This document shows, piece by piece, positions 39,982-49,915 of a stretch of 64,000 bases of DNA. The DNA lies in the NCBI RefSeq assembly GCF_003697165.2, contig NZ_CP033092.2:4030001-4094000 (forward strand), read 5' to 3'. Origin of the DNA: Escherichia coli DSM 30083 = JCM 1649 = ATCC 11775. Lineage in GTDB: Bacteria; Pseudomonadota; Gammaproteobacteria; Enterobacterales; Enterobacteriaceae. A program made the translations under genes and the position numbers. The notes beneath the pieces are model-generated. The model saw nothing but the letters and a program-made list of their open reading frames with translations, had not been told where the DNA came from and did not search any database. Within the stretch, counting starts at the first letter, position 1. Each line of letters begins with the position of its first letter.

Positions 39982-42900
39982 ATGAGTCTCTCTTTCAGTG
40001 AAGCAAAATTAGAACAAGCGATCATTGAACTGTTACAGGATCAGGGATATCAACACCTGATCGGCGATAATGTCCCACGTTCGACTCTCGATCAGGTCAT
40101 TATCGAAGACGATCTCCGTCATTATTTAGCGGCACGCTACCAGCCTGATGGCATTACTGAAGAAGAGATTCAGCGACTGATCAAACAGTTCACCACGCTT
40201 CCGGCCTCCGATCTTTATGAAAGCAACAAAACATTTTGTCGCTGGCTGGCAAATGGTTTTCTGTTCAAACGCGACGATCGGCAAAAAAAAGATCTCTATA
40301 TTGAATTGCTCGACACCCGGCATCTACCTGCCGCACTGCGCCAGATATTTGACGCTGAAGATGTCCCGTTGCAACAGGCGGCGGAACTCCCGCCCTCCTA
40401 TATTAATCCGCCGCTTAACCGGATTAAGATTGTTAACCAGCTTAAAATCTCCGGTAAAGATAATCAGACTCGTATTCCTGACGGCATTCTCTATATCAAC
40501 GGTCTGCCACTGGTCGTCTTTGAATTTAAAAGCGCGGTGCGCGAGCAGGAAGCCAATATAGGCGATGCCTGGAAGCAGCTCTGCAAACGCTATCGCCGGG
40601 ATATTCCGCAACTGTTTATCTACAACGCGCTCTGCATTATTAGCGATGGTGTAAATAACCGGATGGGCAACCTGTTTGCGCCCTATGAATACTTTTACTC
40701 ATGGCGCAAAGTCACCGGTAATGAAAACCGTGAACAGGACGGAATTCCATCATTGCACTCAATGATTCAGGGACTGTTTCATCCGGTACGTCTGTTGGAT
40801 GTGATTAAAAACTTTATCTGCTTCCCGGATAAAGCCAAGCACGAAGTAAAAATTTGCTGCCGATATCCGCAGTACTATGCCGCCCGCAAACTCTATTACA
40901 GCATCAAGCAAGCGCGTAAACCTTTCGGTAGCGGTAAAGGCGGTACCTACTTTGGCGCAACGGGCTGCGGAAAAAGCTACACCATGCAATTTTTAACCCG
41001 CCTGTTAATGAAAAGCGTGGAGTTTGCCAGCCCGACCATTGTTTTGATCACCGACCGTACCGATCTGGACGATCAGCTTTCTGCGCAAATGTGCAACGCC
41101 AAAAATTACATTGGCGATGACACCATCGTTCCCGTTACCAGCCGTGAAGATTTGCGTAATCAACTGGCGGGACGCAATAGTGGCGGTGTATTCCTGACAA
41201 CGATCCATAAATTCACCGAAGACACCGAACTCCTTTCTGAACGCAGCAATATCATTTGCATCTCGGACGAAGCACATCGCAGTCAGGTTAACCTCGACCA
41301 GAAAGTCATCGTCGATAAAGAAAGCGGAAAAGTGCGCAAAACTTATGGCTTTGCGAAATACCTGCACGATTCACTGCCAAACGCCACCTATGTTGGCTTT
41401 ACCGGAACTCCGATTGACGCAACACTCGATGTCTTCGGTGAGGTGATCGACAGTTACACCATGACCGAATCCGTTCAGGATGAAATCACTGTACGCATCG
41501 TGTACGAAGGCCGTGCGGCTAAAGTGATCCTGGACTCCAGCAAACTGGAAGAAGTCGAAAAGTATTACGAAGAGTGCGCAAACGCAGGCACCAATGAGTG
41601 GCAAATCGACGAAAGCAAAAAAGCCACCGCAACCATGAATGCGGTACTGGGTGATGAAGATCGGTTAAAAGCCCTCGCGGAAGATTTTGCCAAACATTAT
41701 GAAAAACGCGTAGCCGAAGGTTCCACCGTAAAAGGCAAAGCCATGTTTGTTTGTGCCAGCCGTGAAATTGCCTGGGATTTCTACCGCCAGCTTAAAGTTA
41801 TTCGCCCTGCCTGGTTTGAAGTGAAGCAAGCCCCCGATGGCGTCGTCCTGACGGAACAGGAGCAGAAAGAGTTACCGCCTTCTGAAATGGTGAAGATGGT
41901 CATGACGCGCGGTAAAGATGACGACGAGGCGCTTTATGATTTACTGGGCACAAAAGAATATCGCAAAGAGCTGGATAAGCAGTTCAAAAACGCTAAATCG
42001 AATTTCAAAATTGCCATTGTTGTTGATATGTGGCTGACCGGTTTTGATGTTCCTGAACTGGATACCATCTATATTGATAAGCCCTTACAAAAACATAACC
42101 TTATCCAGACTATTTCTCGCGTTAACCGTAAACTGGAAGGCAAAAGCAAAGGGTTAGTAGTGGACTACATCGGCATTAAGAGTCAGATGAACCAGGCACT
42201 GGCAATGTATTCCCGCATTGATGCCACCAACTTTGAAGATATTCAGCAATCGGTAATAGAAGTTAAAAACCATCTCGATTTGTTGGGGCAAGTATTTTAT
42301 GAATTCGACAGTCGGGATTATTTTAGTGGTGAGCCACAAGCGCAATTATCCTGCCTCAACCGCGCGGCGGAATTTGTTCTGCGCACTCAGAAAGTTGAAC
42401 GTCGTTTTATGGGACTGGTTAAACGCATGAAAGCCGCCTACGACGTCTGCTGCGGCAGTGAAGCACTATCACAGACAGAACGTGATCATATTCACTATTA
42501 TCTTGCTGTTCGTTCAATTGTTTTCAAACTGACGAAAGGTGACGCACCGGATGTCACCCAGATGAATGCACGCGTTCGTGAAATGATTGCAGAAGCGCTA
42601 AAAGCTGATGGCGTAGAAGAAATTTATTTTCTTGGCGATAAAAAAGCGGAATCCATCGATATTTTTGACGAAGATTATCTGGCGCGAATTAACAAGATCA
42701 AACTTCCGGCAACGAAGATCCAGTTATTACAAAAATTACTGGAAAAAGCGATCAGCGACTTCAAGAAAGTGAACCAGTTGCAAGGGATTAACTTCACCCG
42801 CCGCTTCCAGGCGATTATAGATCGTTATAATGAGCGGCGAGAAGATGATGTACTCAACGGTGAAGAATTCGATACATTCAGTCAGGAAATGACCGATATT

Positions 42901-43245
42901 ATCTATGATATTAAAACCGAAATGGGCACATGGGCCGATTTAGGTATTGATATTGAAGAAAAAGCGTTTTTCGACATTCTTGCTCATATGCGCGATAAAT
43001 ATCAGTTCACCTATGACGATGAAAAAATGCTGTCACTGGCAAAAGAGATGAAAAGCGTGGTTGACAACACATCGAAATATCCTGACTGGAGTAAACGCGA
43101 TGATATTAAAGCGAAACTGAAAGTTGAACTTATTCTGCTTCTACACAAGCATAAGTTCCCGCCAGTAGCAAATGATGATGTTTATATGGGTGTGCTGGCA
43201 CAGGCAGAGAATTTTAAAGAACATCATATGAGTGCTTTAAATTAA
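39982..43245 (+). CDS. hsdR: Type I restriction subunit HsdR
   Basis: The 1087-residue motor/nuclease subunit translocates DNA and cuts it away from the target. An N-terminal nuclease domain has RIPDGILYINGLPLVVFEFK (Asp...ExK, about residues 162-183). The SF2 helicase motor has Walker A GATGCGKSYTMQFL (about 325), DEAH box ISDEAHRSQ (about 426), FTGTPID (about 473) and motif VI QTISRVNRK (about 710). The C-terminal third is helical and should bind HsdM. I chose ATG 39982 with GGAG six bases upstream over TTG 39970. It lies after hsdMS rather than before them as in EcoKI. Confidence 0.95.
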   Translation: MSLSFSEAKLEQAIIELLQDQGYQHLIGDNVPRSTLDQVIIEDDLRHYLAARYQPDGITEEEIQRLIKQFTTLPASDLYESNKTFCRWLANGFLFKRDDRQKKDLYIELLDTRHLPAALRQIFDAEDVPLQQAAELPPSYINPPLNRIKIVNQLKISGKDNQTRIPDGILYINGLPLVVFEFKSAVREQEANIGDAWKQLCKRYRRDIPQLFIYNALCIISDGVNNRMGNLFAPYEYFYSWRKVTGNENREQDGIPSLHSMIQGLFHPVRLLDVIKNFICFPDKAKHEVKICCRYPQYYAARKLYYSIKQARKPFGSGKGGTYFGATGCGKSYTMQFLTRLLMKSVEFASPTIVLITDRTDLDDQLSAQMCNAKNYIGDDTIVPVTSREDLRNQLAGRNSGGVFLTTIHKFTEDTELLSERSNIICISDEAHRSQVNLDQKVIVDKESGKVRKTYGFAKYLHDSLPNATYVGFTGTPIDATLDVFGEVIDSYTMTESVQDEITVRIVYEGRAAKVILDSSKLEEVEKYYEECANAGTNEWQIDESKKATATMNAVLGDEDRLKALAEDFAKHYEKRVAEGSTVKGKAMFVCASREIAWDFYRQLKVIRPAWFEVKQAPDGVVLTEQEQKELPPSEMVKMVMTRGKDDDEALYDLLGTKEYRKELDKQFKNAKSNFKIAIVVDMWLTGFDVPELDTIYIDKPLQKHNLIQTISRVNRKLEGKSKGLVVDYIGIKSQMNQALAMYSRIDATNFEDIQQSVIEVKNHLDLLGQVFYEFDSRDYFSGEPQAQLSCLNRAAEFVLRTQKVERRFMGLVKRMKAAYDVCCGSEALSQTERDHIHYYLAVRSIVFKLTKGDAPDVTQMNARVREMIAEALKADGVEEIYFLGDKKAESIDIFDEDYLARINKIKLPATKIQLLQKLLEKAISDFKKVNQLQGINFTRRFQAIIDRYNERREDDVLNGEEFDTFSQEMTDIIYDIKTEMGTWADLGIDIEEKAFFDILAHMRDKYQFTYDDEKMLSLAKEMKSVVDNTSKYPDWSKRDDIKAKLKVELILLLHKHKFPPVANDDVYMGVLAQAENFKEHHMSALN

Positions 43246-43252
43246 TTATGAA

Positions 43253-43278
43253 GGCCGGATACACTTTGTTATCCGGCC
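43253..43278. terminator. Hairpin after hsdR
   Basis: GGCCGGAT-N10-ATCCGGCC is an eight-pair perfect stem seven bases after the hsdR stop. It resembles half a REP element. No strong T run follows. Confidence 0.55.
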
Positions 43279-43364
43279 ATTCTGAATTAACGTTAATTTC
43301 TCTTCCAGATCTTTCCAGTAACGCTTTTATTATTTTCTATTTTTAGCTGGACTTCCCCCATATT

Positions 43365-43384
43365 TACTGATGATATATCCAGGT
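43365..43384. promoter_or_regulatory. LexA box of symE
   Basis: TACTGATGATATATCCAGGT keeps the CTG-N10-CAG core with an AT-rich centre. K-12 symE is SOS-induced through LexA sites at this position. Confidence 0.75.
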
Positions 43385-43465
43385 ATTTAGCGCGGTGCGG
43401 ATGTGCGCCAACACACCCGCACCGCTCATCACAATCACTATTTATGGAGAATAGTAATCATGACT
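43385..43465 (-). ncRNA. symR: SymR antisense RNA
   Basis: The minus strand here closely follows the remembered K-12 SymR, a ~77-base RNA transcribed opposite the symE leader and start codon. It covers the symE ribosome-binding site and blocks its translation. The GCGGTGCGG / CCGCACCGC complement gives a stable stem. Ends are approximate. Confidence 0.75.
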
Positions 43466-43798
43466 GACACGCATTCTATTGCACAACCGTTCGAACCAGA
43501 AGTCTCTCCTGCAAATAACCGTCAATTAACCGTGAGCTATGCGAGCCGCTACCCGGATTACAGCCGTATTCCCGCCATCACCCTGAAAGGTCAGTGGCTG
43601 GAAGCCGCCGGTTTTGCCACCGGCACTGTGGTAGATGTCAAAGTGATGGAAGGCTGTATTGTCCTCACCGCCCAACCACCCGCCGCCGAAGAGGGCGAAC
43701 TGATGCAGTCGCTGCGCCAGGTGTGCAAACTGTCGGCGCGTAAACAAAGGCAGGTGCAGGATTTTATTGGGGTGATTAGTAGCAAAACGCCACGCTAA
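43460..43798 (+). CDS. symE: SOS-induced toxin SymE
   Basis: The 112-residue protein (start [16 protein letters not shown], with GGAGAATAG upstream) has the AbrB-like fold, [30 protein letters not shown], more typical of antitoxins. In K-12 it is toxic when overproduced and was long viewed as an RNA endonuclease; nucleoid binding has also been reported. It is held down by LexA, SymR and Lon. It sits just after hsdR, as part of the variable restriction region. The C-terminus (ISSKTPR) differs slightly from K-12 as remembered. Confidence 0.93.
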   Translation: MTDTHSIAQPFEPEVSPANNRQLTVSYASRYPDYSRIPAITLKGQWLEAAGFATGTVVDVKVMEGCIVLTAQPPAAEEGELMQSLRQVCKLSARKQRQVQDFIGVISSKTPR

Positions 43799-43807
43799 GT
43801 TTCTCTC

Positions 43808-43828
43808 CCCTTCCCCATACGGGAAGGG
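43808..43828. terminator. Hairpin between symE and yjiS
   Basis: CCCTTCCC-CATAC-GGGAAGGG is an eight-pair stem between the convergent ends of symE and yjiS. Neither side has a long T run, so it may be a weak two-way terminator. Confidence 0.55.
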
Positions 43829-43839
43829 AAATTGCCCCC

Positions 43840-44004
43840 TCACTCCACATCCTCCCTGCGTAACCCGATATCCCTCAACCGCTCATCACTCATCTGCTGT
43901 AACACCCGCCGGGCCTGCATTTGCCGCCGCCAACGCCTCACCGCCTGCCAGAGTTGCACGAAGCCGATAAACGGCGCGTTGGCTTTGTTTTCGTGAAATT
44001 CCAT
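43840..44004 (-). CDS. yjiS: Small DUF1127 protein YjiS
   Basis: The 54-residue protein MEFHENKANAPFIGFVQLWQ... ends in the DUF1127 block RVLQQMSDERLRDIGLRREDVE, arginine-rich in the middle. DUF1127 proteins are often small RNA- or phosphate-related modulators in alpha-proteobacteria; the role of YjiS is not known. GAGGCAGCAG precedes the start on its strand. It diverges from yjiR. Confidence 0.9.
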   Translation of the reverse strand: MEFHENKANAPFIGFVQLWQAVRRWRRQMQARRVLQQMSDERLRDIGLRREDVE

Positions 44005-44108
44005 CTGCTGCCTCCTCATCTTTCAGAGGCTTCATCATCCGCCTTCTGGCAGTTCACAATACAGATGCAAATATTAGTTTTATTTAACATACAGACAGGT
44101 TAAAACAG

Positions 44109-44149
44109 CATCTGCATCCGGTTTTTTAGCCTCATCTGTACCGGTTTTT
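44109..44149. promoter_or_regulatory. Direct repeats before yjiR
   Basis: CATCTGCATCCGGTTTTT at 44109 and CATCTGTACCGGTTTTT at 44133 lie 24 bp apart in the same orientation, 32 bp before yjiR. MocR-type regulators commonly bind spaced direct repeats at their own promoter, so this is a candidate YjiR site. Confidence 0.5.
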
Positions 44150-44180
44150 CTCTCTGTATGGTCCAAATAAGGAATACAGC

Positions 44181-45593
44181 ATGACGCGTTATCAACATCT
44201 GGCAACTCTGCTTGCCGAGCGGATTGAGCAAGGGCTGTATCGTCACGGGGAGAAATTGCCGTCGGTGCGCAGCTTAAGTCAGGAGCACGGCGTCAGCATC
44301 AGCACCGTGCAGCAGGCGTATCAGACGCTGGAGACGATGAAGCTCATCACTCCGCAGCCGCGTTCGGGGTATTTTGTCGCACAACGTAAAGCCCAGCCGC
44401 CAGTGCCGCCGATGACGCGTCCGGTGCAGCGCCCGGTGGAAATTACCCAGTGGGATCAGGTGCTGGATATGCTGGAGGCGCATAGCGACAGTTCCATTGT
44501 TCCGTTAAGCAAAAGCACGCCGGATGTCGAAACGCCCAGCCTGAAACCGCTCTGGCGGGAGCTAAGCCGGGTGGTGCAGCATAATCTGCAAACCGTTCTC
44601 GGTTATGACTTGTTAGCCGGTCAGCGAGTGTTGCGGGAGCAGATTGCCCGCCTGATGCTCGACAGTGGCTCGGTGGTCACCGCCGATGACATCATCATCA
44701 CCAGCGGCTGCCATAACTCGATGTCGCTGGCGTTAATGGCGGTGTGTAAACCGGGCGATATTGTCGCGGTCGAATCCCCCTGTTATTACGGTTCGATGCA
44801 GATGCTGCGTGGCATGGGCGTGAAAGTGATTGAAATCCCAACCGATCCAGAAACAGGCATCAGCGTTGAAGCGCTGGAACTGGCGCTGGAACAGTGGCCG
44901 ATTAAAGGCATCATTCTGGTGCCAAACTGTAATAATCCGCTGGGATTTATTATGCCGGACGCGCGCAAACGGGCCGTTCTCTCTCTCGCTCAGCGTCATG
45001 ATATTGTGATTTTTGAAGATGATGTCTACGGCGAACTGGCAACGGAGTATCCGCGCCCGCGGACCATTCATTCCTGGGATATCGACGGGCGAGTGCTGTT
45101 GTGCAGCTCGTTCAGTAAAAGCATTGCACCTGGCCTGCGCGTGGGTTGGGTCGCACCGGGGCGTTATCACGATAAACTGATGCATATGAAATACGCCATC
45201 AGCAGCTTTAATGTGCCGTCCACGCAAATGGCGGCGGCAACGTTTGTGCTGGAAGGTCACTATCATCGCCATATCCGGCGGATGCGGCAGACTTATCAGC
45301 GCAATCTGGCACTTTATACCTGCTGGATACGGGAATATTTTCCCTGCGAAATCTGTATTACGCGCCCGAAAGGCGGATTTTTACTGTGGATAGAATTGCC
45401 TGAACAGGTCGATATGGTCTGCGTCGCGCGGCAGCTGTGCCGCATGAAAATCCAGGTGGCGGCAGGCTCGATTTTCTCGGCTTCCGGCAAATACCGTAAT
45501 TGTCTGCGCATCAACTGCGCTTTGCCGCTCAGCGAAACCTATCGCGAAGCACTGAAGCAAATTGGCGAAGCCGTGTATCGGGCAATGGAATGA
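44181..45593 (+). CDS. yjiR: MocR-type regulator YjiR
   Basis: The 470-residue protein joins an N-terminal GntR winged helix (about 1-75: SQEHGVSISTVQQAYQTLE) to a fold-type I aminotransferase-like domain (about 100-470). The PLP-binding lysine is in LCSSFSKSIAPGLRVGW (about residue 312), and SGCHNSMSLAL and PNCNNPLGF are aminotransferase landmarks. Such proteins are transcription regulators sensing PLP or amino compounds. The target is not visible; yjiS and yjiR itself are the nearest candidates. Confidence 0.94.
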   Translation: MTRYQHLATLLAERIEQGLYRHGEKLPSVRSLSQEHGVSISTVQQAYQTLETMKLITPQPRSGYFVAQRKAQPPVPPMTRPVQRPVEITQWDQVLDMLEAHSDSSIVPLSKSTPDVETPSLKPLWRELSRVVQHNLQTVLGYDLLAGQRVLREQIARLMLDSGSVVTADDIIITSGCHNSMSLALMAVCKPGDIVAVESPCYYGSMQMLRGMGVKVIEIPTDPETGISVEALELALEQWPIKGIILVPNCNNPLGFIMPDARKRAVLSLAQRHDIVIFEDDVYGELATEYPRPRTIHSWDIDGRVLLCSSFSKSIAPGLRVGWVAPGRYHDKLMHMKYAISSFNVPSTQMAAATFVLEGHYHRHIRRMRQTYQRNLALYTCWIREYFPCEICITRPKGGFLLWIELPEQVDMVCVARQLCRMKIQVAAGSIFSASGKYRNCLRINCALPLSETYREALKQIGEAVYRAME

Positions 45594-45710
45594 ATTCGAA
45601 ATAGTGGCGAGCCCCCTGATTTCCTCTCACGAATAGCGTGTGACTCGTTTTATCTTTGCAGGGTCATCTCCACGTTCCAGCATGGCTTAGGCAAAATGCG
45701 CTTTGTTCAT

Positions 45711-45815
45711 GCCGGATGCCATGTGAACGCCTTACCAAGTCTACAAAATCTTTAAAGTTCAATATAGTGAATGGGTTATGTAGACCTGATAAGCGTAGCA
45801 CATCAGGCTGCTTTG
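45711..45815. repeat. Degraded REP pair between yjiR and rpnD
   Basis: GCCGGATGCCATGTGAACGC with CCTTACCAAGTCTAC and GTAGACCTGATAAGCG...CATCAGGC are diverged, opposed REP units. They fill the gap between convergent yjiR and rpnD. Confidence 0.7.
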
Positions 45816-45835
45816 CGTTTGTCATCAGTCTCTGA

Positions 45836-46780
45836 TTAGTACTCGATCCATGGATCGCGCTTGCTTTCAGGCAAGGGTTGCTCTAATGCCTGCATTTGCT
45901 CTGCCGAAAGTCCGGTAATCTTTTGTATCCATTCAGGATCTGCCCCATTCTGCAACAACAATCGGAGGAGGCGCTGTTCCCCTTCTTCTTTCCCTTTTTC
46001 CATCCCCAACAGCCATCCATCATTATAAATTCGCTCTGCAATCGTCATTATTCGCTCCCTGTGTTGTGGCATTCGACGGGTAAGTTCGCTGATAAACTTC
46101 TTAAAACGCGCTTCATCGCCAGTCAGTAAAATGTAATTTAACAGCGCGGTTATCTGGCTGTCATTAGCACACTCTGTAACCAGTAATAGTACCAGTTGAT
46201 CGATAAGCCCCATCAGATCGCGCTGGCGAATATGCTTTTGGATCAACTCCAACAGGGCGACTCTGCGATGCTGCACAATCTCGTCGTCTGGCACGACAGT
46301 GACATCCACCAGCGGGAACGCTGCGGTATAAAGCTTCCGTGCGGTGGTCGGGTCAGCAAATTCGTCCAGCCAGCACAGGGACCAGGGATAAGGACTACGG
46401 CTACCGTGATAAAACAGCATCGGGATGACCAGCGGTAGCGGCCGGCGTTTATCATGCTCGATATGGCGCTGCATCACCGCCATGGAATATCGCATCAGGC
46501 GAAAGGCCATATGGATATCCTCGCGGCTCTGATGTTCAATCACCACATAAATATAGCCATCGCCTTCGCGGGTCTTTACCGACCACAGAATATCGGAATG
46601 TAGCGCCCGCAATTTTTCATCGACAAAGCTGGCGGATTCCAGTTTTAAGCTGTCGAGATCGCACAGTTCACGTAAATCTTTGGGTAAGTGGATCTCCATA
46701 AAATCCCGCGCGGTGTCAGGGTGCGTGAGAAAGGATTTAAATAATGCGTCATGCGGCGTGCTGGTTGTGAAGTTTGTCAT
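45836..46780 (-). CDS. rpnD: Rpn-family recombination-promoting nuclease RpnD, intact
   Basis: The 314-residue protein has the PD-(D/E)xK transposase-like fold (PF04754): [18 protein letters not shown] at the N-terminus, then [24 protein letters not shown] with the D...ExQ nuclease residues near 63-85. The C-terminal region with [25 protein letters not shown] is typical. Rpn proteins promote RecA-independent recombination and have been linked to phage defence and to a short C-terminal internal product. In K-12 this locus (yjiP/yjiQ) is broken; here the frame is whole. Confidence 0.88.
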   Translation of the reverse strand: MTNFTTSTPHDALFKSFLTHPDTARDFMEIHLPKDLRELCDLDSLKLESASFVDEKLRALHSDILWSVKTREGDGYIYVVIEHQSREDIHMAFRLMRYSMAVMQRHIEHDKRRPLPLVIPMLFYHGSRSPYPWSLCWLDEFADPTTARKLYTAAFPLVDVTVVPDDEIVQHRRVALLELIQKHIRQRDLMGLIDQLVLLLVTECANDSQITALLNYILLTGDEARFKKFISELTRRMPQHRERIMTIAERIYNDGWLLGMEKGKEEGEQRLLRLLLQNGADPEWIQKITGLSAEQMQALEQPLPESKRDPWIEY

Positions 46781-47246
46781 GGCGATCCGTCACCTGTAGA
46801 TAAGATGGCCCGACTGTAGCGACTAACAAAACCATTCTCACCCGGCAATTTCCCATTCCCCGAGGTGCTTTCCAGGCTATTTTTGTTCCTCTGCAAACGA
46901 TACATTTTTCCGGAAACAGGCTCGCGTTTTACATTTCCTGTACCCGGCAGATATTCCCCTTTCCACCGCACTCTTTTGATTAACCGCAAATTTTAATTAC
47001 ACTTAAGGTGTATATTTTCTATGCAACCCATCAATTCAAGAGGTGTAATGTGCTGATGACTATTTGTAATCGTTATACATTCTGACCTGGAGTCAGAAGG
47101 TATTTCTCTGTCTGTGTGTTCACAGGCAGTGTGGTTGATTACATGAAATTCAGTACATTTGTCCTTCTCGCCTGCCTTTCGTCATTACCGACGGTATTGA
47201 ATTTCGTTTTCCCCATTGGGGTTCTCCGGACAAGGAGTTGTTTGTT
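46781..47246. other. rpnD-mdtM intergenic region
   Basis: About 466 bp with no convincing gene. On the mdtM side a hairpin TTCTGAC-CTGGA-GTCAGAA lies at 47080-47098 and CTGTG-TGTT-CACAG at 47113-47126, both upstream of mdtM. A 61-codon frame at 47116-47301 with a signal-like start runs into mdtM but has no ribosome-binding site that I trust. Confidence 0.5.
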
Positions 47247-48479
47247 ATGCCACGTTTTTTTGCCCGCCATGCCGCCACGCTGTTTTTCCCGATGGCGTTG
47301 ATTTTGTATGACTTTGCTGCGTATCTGTCGACGGACCTGATCCAGCCAGGGATCATTAATGTGGTCCGTGATTTTAATGCCGATGTCAGTCTGGCCCCTG
47401 CTGCCGTCAGTCTCTATCTTGCTGGCGGTATGGCGTTACAGTGGCTGCTGGGGCCGCTTTCCGACAGAATTGGCCGCAGGCCGGTGCTGATTACCGGGGC
47501 GTTAATTTTTACCCTTGCCTGCGCCGCGACAATGTTCACCACGTCAATGACACAATTTCTTATCGCGCGTGCAATTCAGGGCACCAGTATCTGTTTTATT
47601 GCCACCGTTGGTTATGTCACGGTGCAGGAGGCGTTCGGACAGACAAAAGGGATCAAGTTGATGGCGATTATCACCTCCATCGTACTGATTGCGCCGATTA
47701 TCGGCCCGCTTTCCGGCGCAGCTCTGATGCACTTTGTGCACTGGAAAGTCCTTTTTGCCATCATTGCGGTTATGGGTTTTATCTCATTTGTTGGCTTACT
47801 GCTGGCGATGCCAGAGACGGTGAAGCGCGGCGCGGTTCCATTTAGCGCCAAAAGCGTCTTGCGCGATTTTCGTAATGTCTTTTGCAATCGGCTGTTCCTC
47901 TTTGGCGCAGCAACCATCTCTTTAAGCTATATCCCCATGATGAGTTGGGTGGCTGTCTCGCCGGTGATCCTGATCGACGCGGGCGGCTTAACAACTTCGC
48001 AGTTCGCCTGGACACAGGTTCCGGTGTTCGGCGCGGTGATTGTCGCGAATGCCATCGTGGCGCGTTTCGTTAAAGATCCGACCGAACCGCGGTTTATGTG
48101 GCGTGCCGTACCCCTTCAACTGGTTGGCCTCGCGCTGTTGATTATCGGCAATCTGCTGTCACCGCACGTCTGGCTGTGGTCGGTGCTGGGCACCAGTCTG
48201 TATGCTTTCGGGATTGGTTTGATTTTCCCGACCTTATTCCGCTTTACGCTGTTTTCCAATAACTTACCGAAAGGGACCGTCTCCGCATCGCTGAATATGG
48301 TGATCCTGATGGTGATGTCTGTCTCGGTCGAAATCGGCCGCTGGCTGTGGTTTAACGGCGGTCGCTTGCCGTTTCATCTATTAGCCGTCGTGGCGGGCGT
48401 TATCGTCGTTTTCACCCTGGCGGGATTGCTCAATCGCGTGCGCCAACATCAGGCTGCCGAGCTGGCGGAGGAGCGGTGA
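47247..48479 (+). CDS. mdtM: Multidrug efflux transporter MdtM
   Basis: The 410-residue major facilitator superfamily protein has twelve membrane segments and exports chloramphenicol, quaternary ammonium compounds and bile salts; it also gives alkaline tolerance by Na+(K+)/H+ exchange. [16 protein letters not shown] is motif A (about residues 72-87), and an acidic residue in the first segment ([18 protein letters not shown]) is functionally key in the family. The start [14 protein letters not shown] at 47247 follows AAGGAGTTG. Confidence 0.96.
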   Translation: MPRFFARHAATLFFPMALILYDFAAYLSTDLIQPGIINVVRDFNADVSLAPAAVSLYLAGGMALQWLLGPLSDRIGRRPVLITGALIFTLACAATMFTTSMTQFLIARAIQGTSICFIATVGYVTVQEAFGQTKGIKLMAIITSIVLIAPIIGPLSGAALMHFVHWKVLFAIIAVMGFISFVGLLLAMPETVKRGAVPFSAKSVLRDFRNVFCNRLFLFGAATISLSYIPMMSWVAVSPVILIDAGGLTTSQFAWTQVPVFGAVIVANAIVARFVKDPTEPRFMWRAVPLQLVGLALLIIGNLLSPHVWLWSVLGTSLYAFGIGLIFPTLFRFTLFSNNLPKGTVSASLNMVILMVMSVSVEIGRWLWFNGGRLPFHLLAVVAGVIVVFTLAGLLNRVRQHQAAELAEER

Positions 48480-48519
48480 TTTTTGCGCGATCCTGCCGTC
48501 AGGCTCTATTCTTAACGTT

Positions 48520-49800
48520 ATGAATAAACTCATTGAACTCAGACGCGCCAAAATGTTGGCGCTCTCTTTACTGCTTATCGCCGCTGCTACCTTTGTCGTT
48601 ACGCTGTTTTTGCCGCCCAATTTTTGGGTGAGCGGCGTGAAGGCGATTGCTGAAGCGGCGATGGTCGGCGCGCTGGCGGACTGGTTTGCGGTGGTGGCGC
48701 TGTTTCGCCGCGTGCCAATTCCGATCATTTCTCGTCATACGGCGATTATCCCGCGTAATAAAGACCGGATTGGCGAAAATCTCGGTCAGTTCGTGCAGGA
48801 AAAATTTCTCGATACCCAGTCGCTGGTGGCATTGATTCGACGCCACGAACCGGCGTTGTTGATTGGCAACTGGTTTAGTCAGCCAGAAAACGCCCGCCGC
48901 GTTGGTCAGCATCTGTTGCAGATCATGAGTGGTTTTCTTGAACTGACCGATGATGCGCGTATTCAGCGCCTGCTTAAGCGCGCGGTCCATCGGGCGATTG
49001 ATAAAGTCGATCTTTCCGGCACCAGTGCGTTGATGCTGGAGAGTATGACCAAAAACGATCGTCATCAGGTGCTGCTGGATACGCTGATCGCGCAGTTGAT
49101 TGCTCTTCTCCAGCGCGATAAATCGCGCAAGTTTATTGCCCAGCAAATTGTTCGCTGGCTGGAGAGCGAGCATCCGCTGAAAGCCAAAATTTTGCCTACT
49201 GAATGGCTGGGCGAACATAGCGCGGAGTTGGTTTCTGACGCGGTGAATTCTTTGCTTGATGATATCAGCCGCGATCGTGCGCATCAGATCCGTCATGCGT
49301 TTGATCGCGCCACTTTTGCCCTGATCGACAAGTTGAAAAACGATCCGGAAATGGCAGCGCGAGCCGATGCCGTAAAAAGTTATCTGAAAGAAGATGAAGC
49401 TTTTAACCGCTATCTCAGTGAATTGTGGGGGGATTTACGGGAATGGCTGAAAGCGGATATCGACAGTGAAGATTCTCGTGTGAAAGAACGTATCGCGCGG
49501 GCGGGTCAATGGTTTGGCGAAACGTTAATTGCCGATGATGCCTTGCGGGCGTCGTTAAATGGTCATCTGGAACAAGCCGCGCACCGCGTCGCGCCTGAGT
49601 TTTCTGCATTCCTGACGCGCCATATCAGCGATACGGTAAAAAGCTGGGATGCGCGGGATATGTCGCGGCAAATCGAGTTAAATATCGGCAAAGATCTGCA
49701 GTTTATTCGTGTCAACGGTACGCTGGTTGGCGGTTGTATTGGGCTAATTTTGTATTTGCTTTCGCAGCTCCCGGCCTTGTTCCCCCTCGGCAATTTTTAG
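48520..49800 (+). CDS. yjiN: DUF445 membrane protein YjiN
   Basis: The 426-residue protein has membrane segments near residues 15-35 and 40-58 and one at the C-terminus (about 403-420, [20 protein letters not shown]), with a long helical DUF445 region between. Function is unknown. It begins 40 bp after mdtM on the same strand and may share transcription. Confidence 0.93.
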   Translation: MNKLIELRRAKMLALSLLLIAAATFVVTLFLPPNFWVSGVKAIAEAAMVGALADWFAVVALFRRVPIPIISRHTAIIPRNKDRIGENLGQFVQEKFLDTQSLVALIRRHEPALLIGNWFSQPENARRVGQHLLQIMSGFLELTDDARIQRLLKRAVHRAIDKVDLSGTSALMLESMTKNDRHQVLLDTLIAQLIALLQRDKSRKFIAQQIVRWLESEHPLKAKILPTEWLGEHSAELVSDAVNSLLDDISRDRAHQIRHAFDRATFALIDKLKNDPEMAARADAVKSYLKEDEAFNRYLSELWGDLREWLKADIDSEDSRVKERIARAGQWFGETLIADDALRASLNGHLEQAAHRVAPEFSAFLTRHISDTVKSWDARDMSRQIELNIGKDLQFIRVNGTLVGGCIGLILYLLSQLPALFPLGNF

Positions 49801-49915
49801 AAATCCATGAAAAACTAAGTGGCTAACCGCGAGAGAGATCAAATAAACCATACTAAAAGAATGGTAATAATGTGGCCTCTTTTCATTATCTCCCGTGGTA
49901 CGGGGAAGGAAAATC

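Noticed and set aside
43460..43798. SymE as an antitoxin because of its AbrB-like fold
   Set aside because: Sequence, LexA box and antisense SymR match the known SOS toxin module; there is no partner toxin gene.
47116..47301. 61-codon frame with a signal-like N-terminus before mdtM
   Set aside because: It overlaps the mdtM start in another frame, lacks a convincing ribosome-binding site and matches no family.
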